A stretch of DNA of 64,000 bases, taken from assembly GCA_036946625.1 (NCBI GenBank), contig JAQIIU010000003.1, positions 817,961 through 881,960 on the forward strand. Direction: 5' to 3'. The translations under genes and the position numbers were made by a program. The notes below the pieces were generated by a model. It was not told the DNA's origin. It saw only the letters and a list, made by a program, of their open reading frames with translations, and searched no databases. Of this stretch, positions 38,229 to 47,879 are shown piece after piece; position 1 is the stretch's first letter, and every line of letters begins with the position of its first letter. The stretch is from Methylorubrum populi (GTDB lineage Bacteria > Pseudomonadota > Alphaproteobacteria > Rhizobiales > Beijerinckiaceae).

Positions 38229-38510
38229 TCAATGGCAGTCGGTGAACTCGACCCGCTCGGGCCCCGCTTCCGTCCAGACGAAGCAGAGCCGGAACTGATC
38301 GTCGATCCGGATCGCGTGCTGTCCGGCGCGGTCACGCTCCAGGGCGCGCAGCCGGTTCCCGGGCGGGGACCGGAGATCGTCCAGGCTCGCCGCCGCGGCG
38401 AGATAGGCGAGCTTGCGGCGCGTGGCCTTGTAGAGGTCGGCCGGAAACCCCTTCGGACGCCGGCCCCGCGCCACCGCCTCCGTCACGCTGTCGTGAAAGC
38501 TCAGGATCAT
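38229..38510 (-). CDS. higB: HigB-family toxin (RelE-like mRNA interferase)
   Basis: A ribosome-dependent mRNA endonuclease. The 93-aa product starts MILSFHDSVTEAVARG and has the HigB/RelE features KATRRKLAYLAAAASLDDLRSPPGNRL, and DRAGQHAIRIDDQFRLCFVWTEAG. An in-frame ATG at 38540 would add ten residues but lies inside a perfect palindrome that looks like the operator, so the ATG at 38510 is preferred. It is followed by higA with a 12-bp gap. Confidence 0.9.
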   Translation of the reverse strand: MILSFHDSVTEAVARGRRPKGFPADLYKATRRKLAYLAAAASLDDLRSPPGNRLRALERDRAGQHAIRIDDQFRLCFVWTEAGPERVEFTDCH

Positions 38511-38531
38511 CGCGACAGTCTGTTGCAGAGG

Positions 38532-38547
38532 GTGATACATGTATCAC
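38532..38547. promoter_or_regulatory. palindromic operator of higBA
   Basis: GTGATACATGTATCAC is a perfect 16-bp palindrome, 22 bp upstream of the chosen higB start. HigA antitoxins bind such palindromes to autorepress. It also overlaps an in-frame upstream ATG, arguing that translation starts downstream. Confidence 0.65.
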
Positions 38548-38644
38548 TCAGAGCAACAACTCCGTCAAGCGGGCTGCCGCCGCGCGGCGCCCGTTTCCGA
38601 GGCCCGAGGGCCGCCATGACCTGAGGCGCCCCGGACGCAAGCGA

Positions 38645-38673
38645 CCCCCGCCGGTCTGGACCACCGGCGGGGG
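38645..38673. terminator. strong GC hairpin between higB and the plus-strand ORF
   Basis: Perfect 11-bp stem CCCCCGCCGGT / ACCGGCGGGGG with a 7-nt loop. There is no T run on either side. It may be an mRNA-stabilising structure or an insulator between the divergent units. Confidence 0.4.
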
Positions 38674-38709
38674 CCTGTAGCCCCACCCATCCCATGTTGG
38701 AGACACGTC

Positions 38710-39106
38710 ATGATGCAGGACCGTTCCCGCAATCGCACCCCCATGCCCGCCGCGCAACCGCCGGCCGACACCGCCCCGCCCGAGCCGGGACCCGTCCGCG
38801 CCGAGGCCGGGATCGCCCGGATGCTGGCGGCACCGGCCGGGGAGGAGAGCAGCCCCGACGCCGCGTTCCTGGCGCTCGCGCCGACGCTGCTGCCGATGCT
38901 CGACGAGTTCGACCGGCGGTGGGCGATCGCGTCCGAGGCCCATGCGCGCGCGGTCGCGGCGCTGGGCGGCGAGCCGGATCATCGCGTCGTTGGTCGGGCT
39001 GCGGCCGACGAATGGACGGATCAGCTCTACACCTCGTGCGGCTGGTTCGACTACATCGCGGCTCGCAGGCCGACCGACGCCCTCGACGCGCGCATCGAGG
39101 CGCTGG
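38710..39106 (+). pseudogene. hypothetical ORF running into tRNA-Ser, probably truncated
   Basis: An ORF with a good ribosome-binding site (GGAGA 6 nt before ATG 38710) starting MMQDRSRNRTPMPAAQPP. The first ~130 residues look genuine (LPMLDEFDRRWAIASEAHARAVAALGGE, WTDQLYTSCGWFDYIAAR). At 39107 it enters the 3' end of tRNA-Ser on the other strand and from there encodes only tRNA and hemY shadow sequence, staying open to 39492. The natural C-terminus appears to be lost, as expected if DNA was integrated at or excised from the tRNA 3' end. Function unknown. Confidence 0.5.
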
Positions 39107-39196
39107 TGGCGGAGGGAGCGGGATTCGAACCCGCGATACCGTTTCCGGTATACACACTTTCCAGGCGTGCGCCTTCAACCACTCGGCCACCCCTCC
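39107..39196 (-). tRNA. tRNA-Ser (GGA)
   Basis: A class II tRNA of 90 nt with acceptor GGAGGGG paired to TCCCTCC, a long variable arm (TATACCGGAAACGGTAT), anticodon stem CACGC/GTGTG with anticodon GGA, T-arm GGTTCGAATCC, discriminator G and encoded CCA. It reads serine TCC/TCT codons. The HigBA module lies beyond its 3' end. Confidence 0.93.
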
Positions 39197-39346
39197 GGGA
39201 CCTGCCGGGGATCGCGGCGGACGCTTTTCGAGCGTGGACGCGGTCTCGTGCGACAGGTGGCGGGTCTGTAGCCGGGGCTTCGGGTTCTGGCAAGGCTGAG
39301 AATGCCGGAGAATGCGCCGCCCGGCCGGGTCGGTCGGCGCGGGGCG

Positions 39347-40852
39347 TCAGGCGATGCGGCGGGGACGCTCCGCCGAGGTTGCCTGCGGCGTGGGGGAGGC
39401 GTTGGCCGATGCGGGCGTCGGCAGGGCCGAGGGCGTGCTGGCGCCGGTCTGGAGGAAGCCGGGTGTCGAGGGCGCCGGGCTGCCCACGGTGACGGCGGCC
39501 GGCGCGATCTCCGCTGGCGGCTCGGCGGGCGCCGGGGCAGGGAGTTCGTCGCCCTCGGGCGCGGCCAGGATCTCGGGCGGAGTCTTCCAGACGAAGGCGT
39601 CGAGGCGGCCGGTGACCGGTGAGACCGGGGCCCAGCGCTCGGAAATCACCCCGTCGGCGATCCAGGCCGGGTCGCGCGGGGCGCGGGCGGCGCGGGCGAG
39701 CCATTCGCGAGAGCGCCCGCTCTCGGTGCCGTGCTCGGCGGTCTCGATCCGAGCCATCATCTGGCAGATCCGTACGGTCGGACGGTCGGCGAGCAGCGGC
39801 GCCAGCGCCTCGCGAGCCCGGGCGAACTCCTTGGCTTCGCTCGCGGCCTGCGCGATCACCAAGCGCGATTCCGGATCCCAGGACGACAGCTTGGCCAGGT
39901 TCTCGGCGCGGACCAGCCGGTCGCGGGCGGAATCCCCCGTGCGCAGGTGGAGGTAGAGCTTGGCGAGGTCCGGGTGCGGGGTCGCCTTCCAGGCGGACTC
40001 GACGATCTTGGCGGCCTTGCGCAGGTCGTTGCGCCGGGCGAGCAGCCTGCCGGCAATGACGGCGGCCGGGACCAGTTCGGGGGCGAGCTTGATCGCTTTC
40101 AGCGCCTGCTCGGTGGCAGTCTCCGGCTCGCCGGCCTCGCGGCTCTGCGCGGCCGCGGTGAGCAGCACCGCCCGCTGGCGGCGCGCGGCGTGCTTGTCCA
40201 TCAGGCCCAGGGCCGCGCGCCGCTCCACCGTCTCGGTCGCCGCCGACCACGCGCCGTCGGCGCACTGGGCCTCCAGCACCGCCTCGTTCGCCCAGGTGAC
40301 GCTCGGCGCGAGCCGGGCCGCCTCGGCGGCGTAGGCGCGGGCGGCGCCCTCGTCCTCGCGGCGGCGCGCCTCGACGAACAGGCCGCGCAGGCCGAGCACC
40401 CGCGTCTCGGGGTCGTCCGCCATGCGCTGGAAGGCGTGCTCGGCCGCGTCGCGGTCGCCGGAGATCTGGGCGGCCTGGGCCTTCAGCAACAGGGTCAGCG
40501 GCTGGCTGCCGAGCAGGCGCTCGGCGTCGCCGGCGTGACGGCGGGCGGCGAGCGGATCACCGGAACCCACTGCGATCATGCCGCGCGAGAGCGAGGCGAG
40601 GCCCTTGTCGCGCCGCCGCTCGCGCGTGGAGCGGCTGATGCTGGCGGGCAGGCCGATCACGCCGGATACGATCGCCCAGATGAGGCCGATGACGATCGCC
40701 GCCGCCAGCACGCCGGTGAGCGCGATGGCGAGGCTCATGCCGATCTCGTAGCCGTTCCAGACGACGGTCACGGTGCCCGGATGGTCGGCGATCCACACCG
40801 CGCCGTAGGCGGCGACGGCCAGGAGGGCCAGGAAAACGAGGGCGCGCCACAT
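39347..40852 (-). CDS. hemY: HemY-domain inner-membrane TPR protein
   Basis: A 501-aa protein with two N-terminal membrane segments (ALVFLALLAVAAYGAVWIAD and AIALTGVLAAAIVIGLIWAIV) and the HemY_N signature including DHPGTVTVVWNGYEI, followed by TPR-like helices (LTLLLKAQAAQISGDRDAAE, and later KAAKIVESAWKATPHPDLAKLYL). The C-terminal ~80 residues are Pro/Ala-rich and disordered. Its exact role in tetrapyrrole synthesis is not settled. The AAGGAGG site is 9 nt before the ATG. It follows the mic60-like and hemD genes on the same strand, as in other Alphaproteobacteria. Confidence 0.93.
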   Translation of the reverse strand: MWRALVFLALLAVAAYGAVWIADHPGTVTVVWNGYEIGMSLAIALTGVLAAAIVIGLIWAIVSGVIGLPASISRSTRERRRDKGLASLSRGMIAVGSGDPLAARRHAGDAERLLGSQPLTLLLKAQAAQISGDRDAAEHAFQRMADDPETRVLGLRGLFVEARRREDEGAARAYAAEAARLAPSVTWANEAVLEAQCADGAWSAATETVERRAALGLMDKHAARRQRAVLLTAAAQSREAGEPETATEQALKAIKLAPELVPAAVIAGRLLARRNDLRKAAKIVESAWKATPHPDLAKLYLHLRTGDSARDRLVRAENLAKLSSWDPESRLVIAQAASEAKEFARAREALAPLLADRPTVRICQMMARIETAEHGTESGRSREWLARAARAPRDPAWIADGVISERWAPVSPVTGRLDAFVWKTPPEILAAPEGDELPAPAPAEPPAEIAPAAVTVGSPAPSTPGFLQTGASTPSALPTPASANASPTPQATSAERPRRIA

Positions 40853-40969
40853 CGGTCAGGGCCTCCTTGGGAGCACGGGGAGCGGGCGCTCGCGGCCCGG
40901 GCAGAGTGGAAGGGGGGAAAACCGCGCGGCGCGCGGTCCGTTCGTGGTCATGGCGCCGGTCTCCGCCCG

Positions 40970-43270
40970 TCAGCGCGCGGGCAGCAGGCCGGTGAAGGCG
41001 TCGGCCAGCAGCGTCTGCGCCGCACGGCCCGCCTCGGCTCGTGCGGAAAGGCGGACGCCGAAATCGCCGCCCTGCGCCCGCGCCTCCTCCGGCAGGGCTG
41101 CGTAGGCCTTGGCAGCCTCGGTAAGGTCGCCGCGGTCGAGCGCCGCCTGGACCTGCGCGGTCCAGGCCCCACTGCCCGCAGGCGCCGCGGCACCGCCCTG
41201 CGCGGGCGCATCGACCCGCTTCACCTGCACGATGGAACTCGCCATGTTCATCAGGCGGTCGCCGACGCTGCCGGTCTCGGCCACCGACTTGGCTTCGGCC
41301 GCGCGCTTGGCTTCGGCGATCTTGTCCGCGATCCGGCGGAACTCCGCAGCGAGGCTCGCGGCGGTCGGCGCGCCCTTGTCGGCGAACGGCACGAGGGCAT
41401 CGAGCCGCTTCGAGTCGGGTGCTTCGAGGTTGCGCAGGCTGGCGAGCGCCTCCGGATAGGGCTGGCCCGCCTCCAGCGCCGTGGCGATGCGGTCGGCGGC
41501 GGCGATCCGCAGGGCCGATTGCACGGTCGCCTGCTTGGCGCTCTGATCGACCGCCCTGTCGAGGCCGACGATCCGCTCGCCCTGTTCCTGAAGCTTGCGC
41601 TCGAGGCCCCGCACGGTCTCGTCGACGCGGCTCCGGGCGTCGGCGGCGGCCTGCTTGCCCGCCTGCGTCGCGTCCTGCACAGCCTGGGTCGCCGCAGAGA
41701 CGCGGCCCTCCAGCGCCTTCTGCACCTCGTCGATGCGCCTGCCCAGCGCGGCGTCGGTGGCTTCGTCGGCCTTGACACGGGCTTCGAGGTCGCCCTGGAG
41801 CGCCGCGAGCTTGCTCGCGAGGTCGGGCGCCGCGCTCTTGGCGCCGTTCGCTTCGAGCGCCTTGACCCGGTCGTCGAGGGCAGCGAGCATCGCCGGATCG
41901 GCGGTCGGGGCGGTCTTCATCTCCGCGCTGCCGTCGCGGCCGGGCTCCTCCTGGAGCGCCGAGACGCGCTGATCGAGGGCATCGAGCCGCGCCGTGAGGT
42001 CGGCCGGAACGGCCGGGGCCGATCCGTCGGTCGCGGGGGCGGTGCCCGCCTTCATCTGGTGGAGCGCTTGGTTGGCGCGCTCGTCCGCGGTCTTGGCGGC
42101 GGATTCCGCCCGGGCGACGGCATCGGGCAGCGGCTTCAGCGCCTGCTCGTTGGCGGCGAGGCGCTTGTCGAGGGCAGCGACCGCATCCTTGGTGGCCAGC
42201 CCCGCCACCGACTTGTCGAGGGCGGCCAGGCGCGGGTCGGCCCCGCGTTGATAGGTGGTGACGCCGTAGAGCAGGCCGGCGCCGATCAGGCCGCCGATCA
42301 GGCCGGATGCGGCCATACTGCCGAAACCGGCGCCGCCGCGGGCCGAGGCCGGCTTGGCGGTGTCCCTGGCCGCTTCCTTCGCCGTGTCCTTCGGCTCGTC
42401 CTCGGACGAGGCCGGCGCGCCCGCCTTCGGACCGGACTTGGTGTCTGCCTTGGCCGTCTCCGCCGGGTCCGAGAGGCGCTTGGCCTTGAGGTCGAGGATC
42501 GGGCCGTCGGTCAGCGCGGCGGTCTCCGTCACCCGCGCGGCGCCGGGGGACGCACCGGAGCTGGCGTCGGCCTTCGCGTCCGGCTTGGCCCCGCCGGAGG
42601 CCGGTGCCTCGGGTTTCACCGCGCCGCTGCCGGTGGCGCCGGCCTTGGCAGGGGCTTCGGGCTTGGCGTCGGTCGACTTGGCATCGGCGGGCTTGCTGCC
42701 GGTCGGCACGGGCGGCACGGCGCTGCTGCCGGTCGAGCCCGGCTTGAGGGGCGCGCTTCCGCCGGGTGCGATCGGGGCGGGGGTCGTGGACGAGTCGGGG
42801 CCGGTCGACGGCTTGCCTGCTTCTCCGGGCTTGGACGCGGTGCCCGGGGCGGAGGCGTTCGCAGCGGAAGGGGCGTTGACCGCAGACACGGCGCCGCCTC
42901 CGGTCGGACCCGATTTGACCGGCTCGAACTTCGTCGGCTCGGATTTGGCGCCCTCCGGCTTGACGCCCTCCGACTTGGCATCCTGCGAGCGCCCGGACGC
43001 GCTGGCTGCGCCGGCTTCGGAGAGGGCGCTGCTGCCGGTCGGCTCCGTCTTGGCGGGCTCGGCTTTCGTCGGGGCCGAACCGGATGCGGCCGGCTTCACG
43101 TCGGAGGCGGGTGAGGATGCGTCCGCGGCCTTGCCCGTCCCCTTCGGATCGGTGGGAGTCGGACCGGTGGGCTTGGACGAATCCTTCGCCGGCTCCGAAG
43201 ACTTGAACTCCGGCGGCTTGGACTCCGGCGACTTGGCACCCCCCCTGGGGCCGTCCTTGGGTGAAGTCAC
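40970..43270 (-). CDS. alphaproteobacterial Mic60/mitofilin-like membrane protein
   Basis: A 766-aa protein with a ~300-residue low-complexity N-terminus rich in Pro, Ser, Lys and Ala, one transmembrane helix ([20 protein letters not shown]), long coiled-coil segments (for example [16 protein letters not shown] and later ELKAL-like heptads), and a compact C-terminal mitofilin-type domain ([14 protein letters not shown]...[15 protein letters not shown]). Mitofilin homologues shape membranes and, in Alphaproteobacteria, lie beside hem genes exactly as here. GTG at 43270 is chosen because GGAG precedes it by 9 nt; a GTG five codons upstream lacks a site. Confidence 0.88.
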   Translation of the reverse strand: MTSPKDGPRGGAKSPESKPPEFKSSEPAKDSSKPTGPTPTDPKGTGKAADASSPASDVKPAASGSAPTKAEPAKTEPTGSSALSEAGAASASGRSQDAKSEGVKPEGAKSEPTKFEPVKSGPTGGGAVSAVNAPSAANASAPGTASKPGEAGKPSTGPDSSTTPAPIAPGGSAPLKPGSTGSSAVPPVPTGSKPADAKSTDAKPEAPAKAGATGSGAVKPEAPASGGAKPDAKADASSGASPGAARVTETAALTDGPILDLKAKRLSDPAETAKADTKSGPKAGAPASSEDEPKDTAKEAARDTAKPASARGGAGFGSMAASGLIGGLIGAGLLYGVTTYQRGADPRLAALDKSVAGLATKDAVAALDKRLAANEQALKPLPDAVARAESAAKTADERANQALHQMKAGTAPATDGSAPAVPADLTARLDALDQRVSALQEEPGRDGSAEMKTAPTADPAMLAALDDRVKALEANGAKSAAPDLASKLAALQGDLEARVKADEATDAALGRRIDEVQKALEGRVSAATQAVQDATQAGKQAAADARSRVDETVRGLERKLQEQGERIVGLDRAVDQSAKQATVQSALRIAAADRIATALEAGQPYPEALASLRNLEAPDSKRLDALVPFADKGAPTAASLAAEFRRIADKIAEAKRAAEAKSVAETGSVGDRLMNMASSIVQVKRVDAPAQGGAAAPAGSGAWTAQVQAALDRGDLTEAAKAYAALPEEARAQGGDFGVRLSARAEAGRAAQTLLADAFTGLLPAR

Positions 43271-43389
43271 GGGCGTTCGCTCCACATTCAGCCGTCGTAC
43301 CGGCGCGGTGCGCTCCCATAGAAGAGCGGGCCGGCGCCGTCATCCATCGGAACCGCTTCAAAGGCCCCGTCTCCGACGCTCCGGAGCCC

Positions 43390-44148
43390 TCACGAGCCCG
43401 TACCGGCCGCCGGCGGCACGATGCGGGCGCTCGAATCCAGAGCGGCTGCGAGACCGGCGAGAAGCGCCTCCTCGCTCGGTCGCGCCGCCACAAAATGGGC
43501 CGCGATGCCGAGCTCGACCAGCCCTGCCGCCACGTCCGGGGACAGGCAGTAATGCGCCAGAGCCCGAAACGCTCCGCTCAAACCGGCCGCACGGCACAGG
43601 CCCTCGGCGGTTTCGGCGCTGCGGCGGGAGAAGTGCAGGGCGGCCGCCGGGGGCGGGTCGCCATCCTGCCCGGCGAGCGCCCGCAAGGCCGGTTCGGGCA
43701 GCGCCGACATCGCCCGCGCGGCGTAGGCGGTCCAGGCCACGACGCGGTAGCCCGCGGCCCCGAGGCTCGCACCGGGCTCGGCCTTGCGATCCGCGCCGGC
43801 CGCGTGGAGGAGCCGACCGCCCGGCCCGACGTGTTCCGCGACCAGCCGGGTCAGGGCGACGGCGTCCCCGTCCGCGCAGAGCACCGACCGCAGTCCCGCG
43901 GCCCGGGCGCGTTCCGCCGTGCGCGTGCCGACGGCGAAGGCCGGTATGTCGGGAAGACCTGCCCCGGCGAGCGGCGCGGCGGCGTTGGCGCTGGTGAGGA
44001 TCAGCCCGTCGAACGGGCCCGCCGGCGGCGGCTCGTCGGTCGGGGCGATCCGCAGCACCGGCGCGACGAGGGCGTGATGGCCGAGTTCGGCCAGCCGCCG
44101 GGCCGTGCGCCCCGCCCCTGGCTCGGGCCGCGACACCCAGATTCGCAT
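43390..44148 (-). CDS. hemD: uroporphyrinogen-III synthase
   Basis: Closes and inverts ring D of hydroxymethylbilane to form uroporphyrinogen III. The 252-aa product starts [19 protein letters not shown] and has the weakly conserved HemD pattern: [30 protein letters not shown], and the second-domain [12 protein letters not shown]. HemD proteins diverge strongly, so the neighbourhood (mic60, hemY, divergent tsaD) adds weight. The ATG at 44148 has AGGGAA at suitable distance; an ATG six codons upstream is the alternative. hemC is not adjacent. Confidence 0.85.
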   Translation of the reverse strand: MRIWVSRPEPGAGRTARRLAELGHHALVAPVLRIAPTDEPPPAGPFDGLILTSANAAAPLAGAGLPDIPAFAVGTRTAERARAAGLRSVLCADGDAVALTRLVAEHVGPGGRLLHAAGADRKAEPGASLGAAGYRVVAWTAYAARAMSALPEPALRALAGQDGDPPPAAALHFSRRSAETAEGLCRAAGLSGAFRALAHYCLSPDVAAGLVELGIAAHFVAARPSEEALLAGLAAALDSSARIVPPAAGTGS

Positions 44149-44340
44149 GCGCGCGTTCCCTGTCATGCCCGTCCACAGGTTCGGCCCGAGCGCGGCTTTG
44201 CCTGTATCCGCCGGTGTTTTCGGCGTAGACGTGTCCTCGCAAGTCGCCCGGCCCTTCGCCCGGCCGGGTCTTCGCGAAAACATGGAGTAGGCGGGCCGGA
44301 CCCCGGCGCGCAACTTTGCGTGGACGGCAGCGTGACACCG

Positions 44341-45384
44341 ATGAAGATCCTCGGCATCGAGACCACTTGCGACGAGACCGCCGCCGCCGTGGTGACGCTC
44401 GATGAGGGCGAACGCGGCCGCATCCTGTCCAACGAGGTGCTGAGCCAGATCGCCGAGCACGCGGCCTATGGCGGCGTCGTGCCCGAGATCGCCGCCCGCG
44501 CCCATGTCGAGGTGCTCGACCGGCTGGTCGCCCGGGCGCTCCAGCGGGCGGGCACGACGCTGCCCGACATCGACGGCATTGCGGTCGCCGCCGGGCCGGG
44601 ACTGATCGGCGGCGTGCTGATCGGCCTCGTCACCGCCAAGACCCTGGCTCTCGTCGCGCGAAAGCCGCTCCTCGCGGTCAACCATCTGGAAGCGCACGCG
44701 CTGACCCCGCGCCTCAGCGACGGGCTCGCCTTTCCCTACCTGCTGCTGCTGGCCTCGGGCGGCCACACGCAGCTCGTCGCGGTGAAGGGCGTGGGCGATT
44801 ACGTGCGGCTCGGCACGACCATCGACGACGCCATCGGCGAGGCCTTCGACAAGGTCGCCAAGCTCCTCGGCCTCGGCTATCCCGGCGGCCCGGAGGTGGA
44901 GCGGCTGGCCGCCGACGGCAACCCGGAGCGGTTCGCGCTGCCCCGCCCGATGCTGGGACGGCGGCAGCCGGATTTCTCGCTCTCCGGCCTCAAGACGGCC
45001 CTGCGAATCGAGGCCGAGCGCCTCGAACCGCTGGCCGCGCAGGACGTGGCCGATCTCTGCGCGAGTTTCCAGGCCGCCGTCGTGGACGTGGTGGTGGATC
45101 GGGTGCGGGTGGGTCTGCGCGCCTTCGCGGGCGTCGCCGGGCACCCGACGGCGCTGGTCGCCGCGGGCGGGGTTGCGGCCAACGGCGCGATCCGCCGCGC
45201 GCTCGCCGCGCAGGCGGGGGAGGTGGGCTTGAGCTTCGTCGCCCCGCCGCTGCCGCTGTGCGGCGACAACGGCGCGATGATCGCCTGGGCCGGGCTGGAG
45301 CGCCTGCGGCTCGGCCTCGTCGACGACCTCACCGTGCCGGCCCGGGCCCGCTGGCCCTTCGCCGAGGCCGCGCCGGCGGCCTGA
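44341..45384 (+). CDS. tsaD: tRNA threonylcarbamoyladenosine biosynthesis protein TsaD
   Basis: Transfers the threonylcarbamoyl group to A37 of ANN-reading tRNAs together with TsaB and TsaE. The 347-aa product starts [18 protein letters not shown] and has the metal-binding motif [50 protein letters not shown] and the C-terminal [12 protein letters not shown]. The frame is open upstream of 44341 but the family start is at this ATG. It is divergent from hemD and followed by gpsA. Confidence 0.97.
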   Translation: MKILGIETTCDETAAAVVTLDEGERGRILSNEVLSQIAEHAAYGGVVPEIAARAHVEVLDRLVARALQRAGTTLPDIDGIAVAAGPGLIGGVLIGLVTAKTLALVARKPLLAVNHLEAHALTPRLSDGLAFPYLLLLASGGHTQLVAVKGVGDYVRLGTTIDDAIGEAFDKVAKLLGLGYPGGPEVERLAADGNPERFALPRPMLGRRQPDFSLSGLKTALRIEAERLEPLAAQDVADLCASFQAAVVDVVVDRVRVGLRAFAGVAGHPTALVAAGGVAANGAIRRALAAQAGEVGLSFVAPPLPLCGDNGAMIAWAGLERLRLGLVDDLTVPARARWPFAEAAPAA

Positions 45385-45488
45385 CCTCAGGCGATCCGCG
45401 CGGGCCGCGAGGACGTGATCGCCGGGCGCGGACGTCGCGGTAGGATCCCGAGCCGTTTCCGACAAAAGAATCCCGGAGGAAGGCGGAG

Positions 45489-46514
45489 ATGGGCCCAGTG
45501 GCGGACGAGCGGAACGGGTGGACTTCGGAGGCCGTCGCGGTCGTCGGCGGCGGCTCCTGGGGCACGGCGCTCGCGAACGCCGCCGCCGCGGCGGGCCGGC
45601 CGGTCACGCTCTGGATGCGCGATCCCGCCGCCGCGGCGCGGGTCGAGCGGATTCGGGTCAACGAGCGCTATCTCCCGGGCGTGGCGCTTCACCCGAACGT
45701 CCGGGCGACGGCCGAGGCCGGCGCGCTCGCGACGGCCTCGGCCGTGCTGCTCGTGGTTCCGGCTCAGACCCTGCGCGGCGTCCTGGCGGCGCTCGCGCCC
45801 GCGCTGGCGCCGGAGGCGACGGTGGTGCTCTGCGCCAAGGGGATCGAGCGGGGCAGCGACGCCTTCATGAGCGCGGTGGCCGCCGAGATCCTGCCGGCCG
45901 GTGCCCCGGTCGCGGTGCTCTCGGGACCGAGCTTCGCCGCCGACGTTGCCCGCGGCCTGCCCACGGCGGTGACGCTCGCCGCGCGGGACGGGGCCCGGGC
46001 GGCGCGGCTCGCCGGGCTGCTCTCCGGCCCGGCCTTCCGCCTCTATCACAGCGACGACGTGCGCGGCGTCGAGATCGGCGGGGCGGGCAAGAACGTGCTC
46101 GCCATCGCCTCCGGCATCGTTGCCGGGCGCGGGCTCGGGGAGAGCGCCCGCGCCGCGCTGATCGCCCGCGCCTTCGCCGAGCTGATGCGCTTCGCCCGCG
46201 CCTACGGGGGGCGGGCCGAGACCCTGATGGGCCTGTCGGGGCTTGGCGACCTCGTGCTCACCGCCTCCTCGTCTCAATCGCGCAACTTCGCCTTCGGCGA
46301 GCGCCTGGGGCGCGGCGCATCCCCCGAGGAGGCCGTGGGCGGCAAGCTCGCGGAGGGGGCCTTCACCGCCGCCGCCCTGGTCGGTCTCGCCCGGGCGCAG
46401 GCGGTCGAGATGCCCGTGGCCGAGGCCGTGGCCGCGGTGATCGCCGGAGACCTGACGGTCGATCGCGCGATGGCCCGGCTGCTGTCGCGGCCGCTCAAGG
46501 GCGAGACGGATTGA
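45489..46514 (+). CDS. gpsA: NAD(P)-dependent glycerol-3-phosphate dehydrogenase
   Basis: Reduces dihydroxyacetone phosphate to sn-glycerol-3-phosphate for phospholipid synthesis. The 341-aa product has the Rossmann motif VVGGGSWGTALANAAAAAG starting near residue 18, LCAKGIERGS, LSGPSFAADVARGLPTAVTLAA, the catalytic Lys in EIGGAGKNVLAIASGIVAG and MGLSGLGDLVLTASSSQSRN. A GGAGGAAGGCGGAG stretch precedes the ATG. It lies about 100 bp after tsaD on the same strand, a common pairing. Confidence 0.96.
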   Translation: MGPVADERNGWTSEAVAVVGGGSWGTALANAAAAAGRPVTLWMRDPAAAARVERIRVNERYLPGVALHPNVRATAEAGALATASAVLLVVPAQTLRGVLAALAPALAPEATVVLCAKGIERGSDAFMSAVAAEILPAGAPVAVLSGPSFAADVARGLPTAVTLAARDGARAARLAGLLSGPAFRLYHSDDVRGVEIGGAGKNVLAIASGIVAGRGLGESARAALIARAFAELMRFARAYGGRAETLMGLSGLGDLVLTASSSQSRNFAFGERLGRGASPEEAVGGKLAEGAFTAAALVGLARAQAVEMPVAEAVAAVIAGDLTVDRAMARLLSRPLKGETD

Positions 46515-46584
46515 GCGCGGAGGCGGGCGGGCCGAGACAGGCCCGCGGCGCCCTTCAAGCGAAGCCGGATATTGGTTAATACCG

Positions 46585-46680
46585 ACCGGCGATGATCCCG
46601 CTCATCGCCGGTTGCCCGCGCGAAGGCGCGGCGGCGGGCGTCCGCCGGACGCTGGGAAGACGACCATCGGTCGTCTTCCC
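46585..46680. terminator. two strong hairpins after gpsA
   Basis: Two perfect inverted repeats: ACCGGCGATGA-N6-TCATCGCCGGT (46585-46612) and GGGAAGACGACC-ATC-GGTCGTCTTCCC (46654-46680, 12-bp stem with 3-nt loop). Neither has a T run. They could terminate or stabilise gpsA mRNA, or be a small repeated palindrome. Confidence 0.5.
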
Positions 46681-46732
46681 TGCAACTTGGTTATGAGTGG
46701 AGCCGCCTTTCCCGACGGAGCCGTCCCGCGCC

Positions 46733-47155
46733 ATGGCCTACTGGCTGTTCAAGTCCGAGCCCTCGACCTGGTCCTGGGACCAGCAGGTCGCGGCGGGGGA
46801 GCGCGGCACCTTCTGGAACGGCGTGCGCAACCACCTCGCCAAGAAACAGATGCAGGCCATGCGGGTCGGCGAGCGCGGCTTCTTCTACCACTCCAACGAG
46901 GGCAAGGCCGTCGTCGGCATCGTCGAGGTCATCAAGCCCTACTATCCCGACCACACCGACGAGAGCGGACGCTTCGGCATGGTCGACCTGCGGGCGGTGG
47001 CGCCGATGCCGCGCCCGGTCGCCCTCGACGCGATCAAGGCGGAGGCCGCACTCAAGGACATGGCGCTGGTCACCAACGCGCGCCTCTCGGTGCAGCCGGT
47101 CTCCGAGGCGGAATGGGCGACGGTCTGCGCCATGGGCGGCTGCGCGGGGGCCTGA
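46733..47155 (+). CDS. EVE domain-containing protein
   Basis: A 140-aa PUA-like EVE domain protein; the fold is known to bind modified DNA or RNA bases. It starts MAYWLFKSEPSTWSWDQQ and has FWNGVRNHLAKKQMQAMRVGERGFFYHSNEGKAVVGIVEV and the FGMVDLRAV segment. Length and both conserved blocks match the family (human THYN1 relatives). It stands alone after gpsA; no restriction or modification genes are adjacent. Confidence 0.92.
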   Translation: MAYWLFKSEPSTWSWDQQVAAGERGTFWNGVRNHLAKKQMQAMRVGERGFFYHSNEGKAVVGIVEVIKPYYPDHTDESGRFGMVDLRAVAPMPRPVALDAIKAEAALKDMALVTNARLSVQPVSEAEWATVCAMGGCAGA

Positions 47156-47261
47156 GGGTTCCTCTCACGGGAACGTGAAGCGTGGCCGCCGCTCCCGCGC
47201 CGTGCCGGGGCGTTGCGCTCCTGCCTTCCATGAATCTGCCTTCCATGAAACGGAGACCTCG

Positions 47262-47879
47262 ATGGCGCCGCGCGACCCCCTGCTCACCCCCGTGCCGATC
47301 GCGGAACTGCGGCCGACGCAGATGACGGTGGGCTACCGCGAGGTCGAGGAGAAGCGCCGCCGCTGGCGGGCGCACGATGCCGAGAAGAAGGCGGCCTTCC
47401 TCGGTTCGCACATGATTCCGGTGCTGCTGGGGCCGAAGAAGCGGCACTACGTCATCGACCACCACCATCTCTCCCGCGCGTTGCAGGAGGCGGGCGTGGA
47501 GAGCGTGCTGGTGACCGTGGTCGCCGACCTGCACAAGCTCGACAAGGACGCGTTCTGGACCGTGGCCGACCACAAGTCCTGGGTCCATCCCTACAACGCC
47601 GACGGCGTGCGGGTCGGCTTCGACGACATCCCGAAGGGGATCGCCGACCTTGCCGACGATCCGTTCCGCAGCCTCGCGGGCGAGCTGCGCCGGGCGGGCG
47701 GGTTCGCCAAGGACACCACGCCCTTCAGCGAGTTCCTGTGGGCCGACTACCTGCGGCGCAACCTGAAGCGGAAGGCGGTCGAGCGCGACTTCACCGCGGC
47801 GCTGGAGGAGGCGCTGCGCCTCGCCAAGGCGCCGGAGGCCGGCTACCTGCCCGGCTGGTGCGGACCGGTCGACGCCTGA
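47262..47879 (+). CDS. ParB-like nuclease domain protein (ParBc_2 type)
   Basis: A 205-aa protein with MAPRDPLLTPVPIAELRPTQMTVGYREVEEKRR, then VLLGPKKRHYVIDHHHLSRALQEAG, which is the ParB/sulfiredoxin-fold core of the DUF/ParBc_2 group, and a helical C-terminal part (FSEFLWADYLRRNLKRKAVERDF). It lacks the helix-turn-helix of chromosome-partitioning ParB. The function is not established. Just before it lies a tandem CTGCCTTCCATGAA duplication (47221-47250). It converges with dsbB and the two coding regions overlap by 37 bp. Confidence 0.88.
   Translation: MAPRDPLLTPVPIAELRPTQMTVGYREVEEKRRRWRAHDAEKKAAFLGSHMIPVLLGPKKRHYVIDHHHLSRALQEAGVESVLVTVVADLHKLDKDAFWTVADHKSWVHPYNADGVRVGFDDIPKGIADLADDPFRSLAGELRRAGGFAKDTTPFSEFLWADYLRRNLKRKAVERDFTAALEEALRLAKAPEAGYLPGWCGPVDA

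Noticed and set aside
39731..43114. A 1127-codon plus-strand frame across hemY and the mic60-like gene
   Set aside because: Antisense shadow, rich in Gly/Arg/Leu repeats with no recognisable motif; the minus-strand genes are clear.
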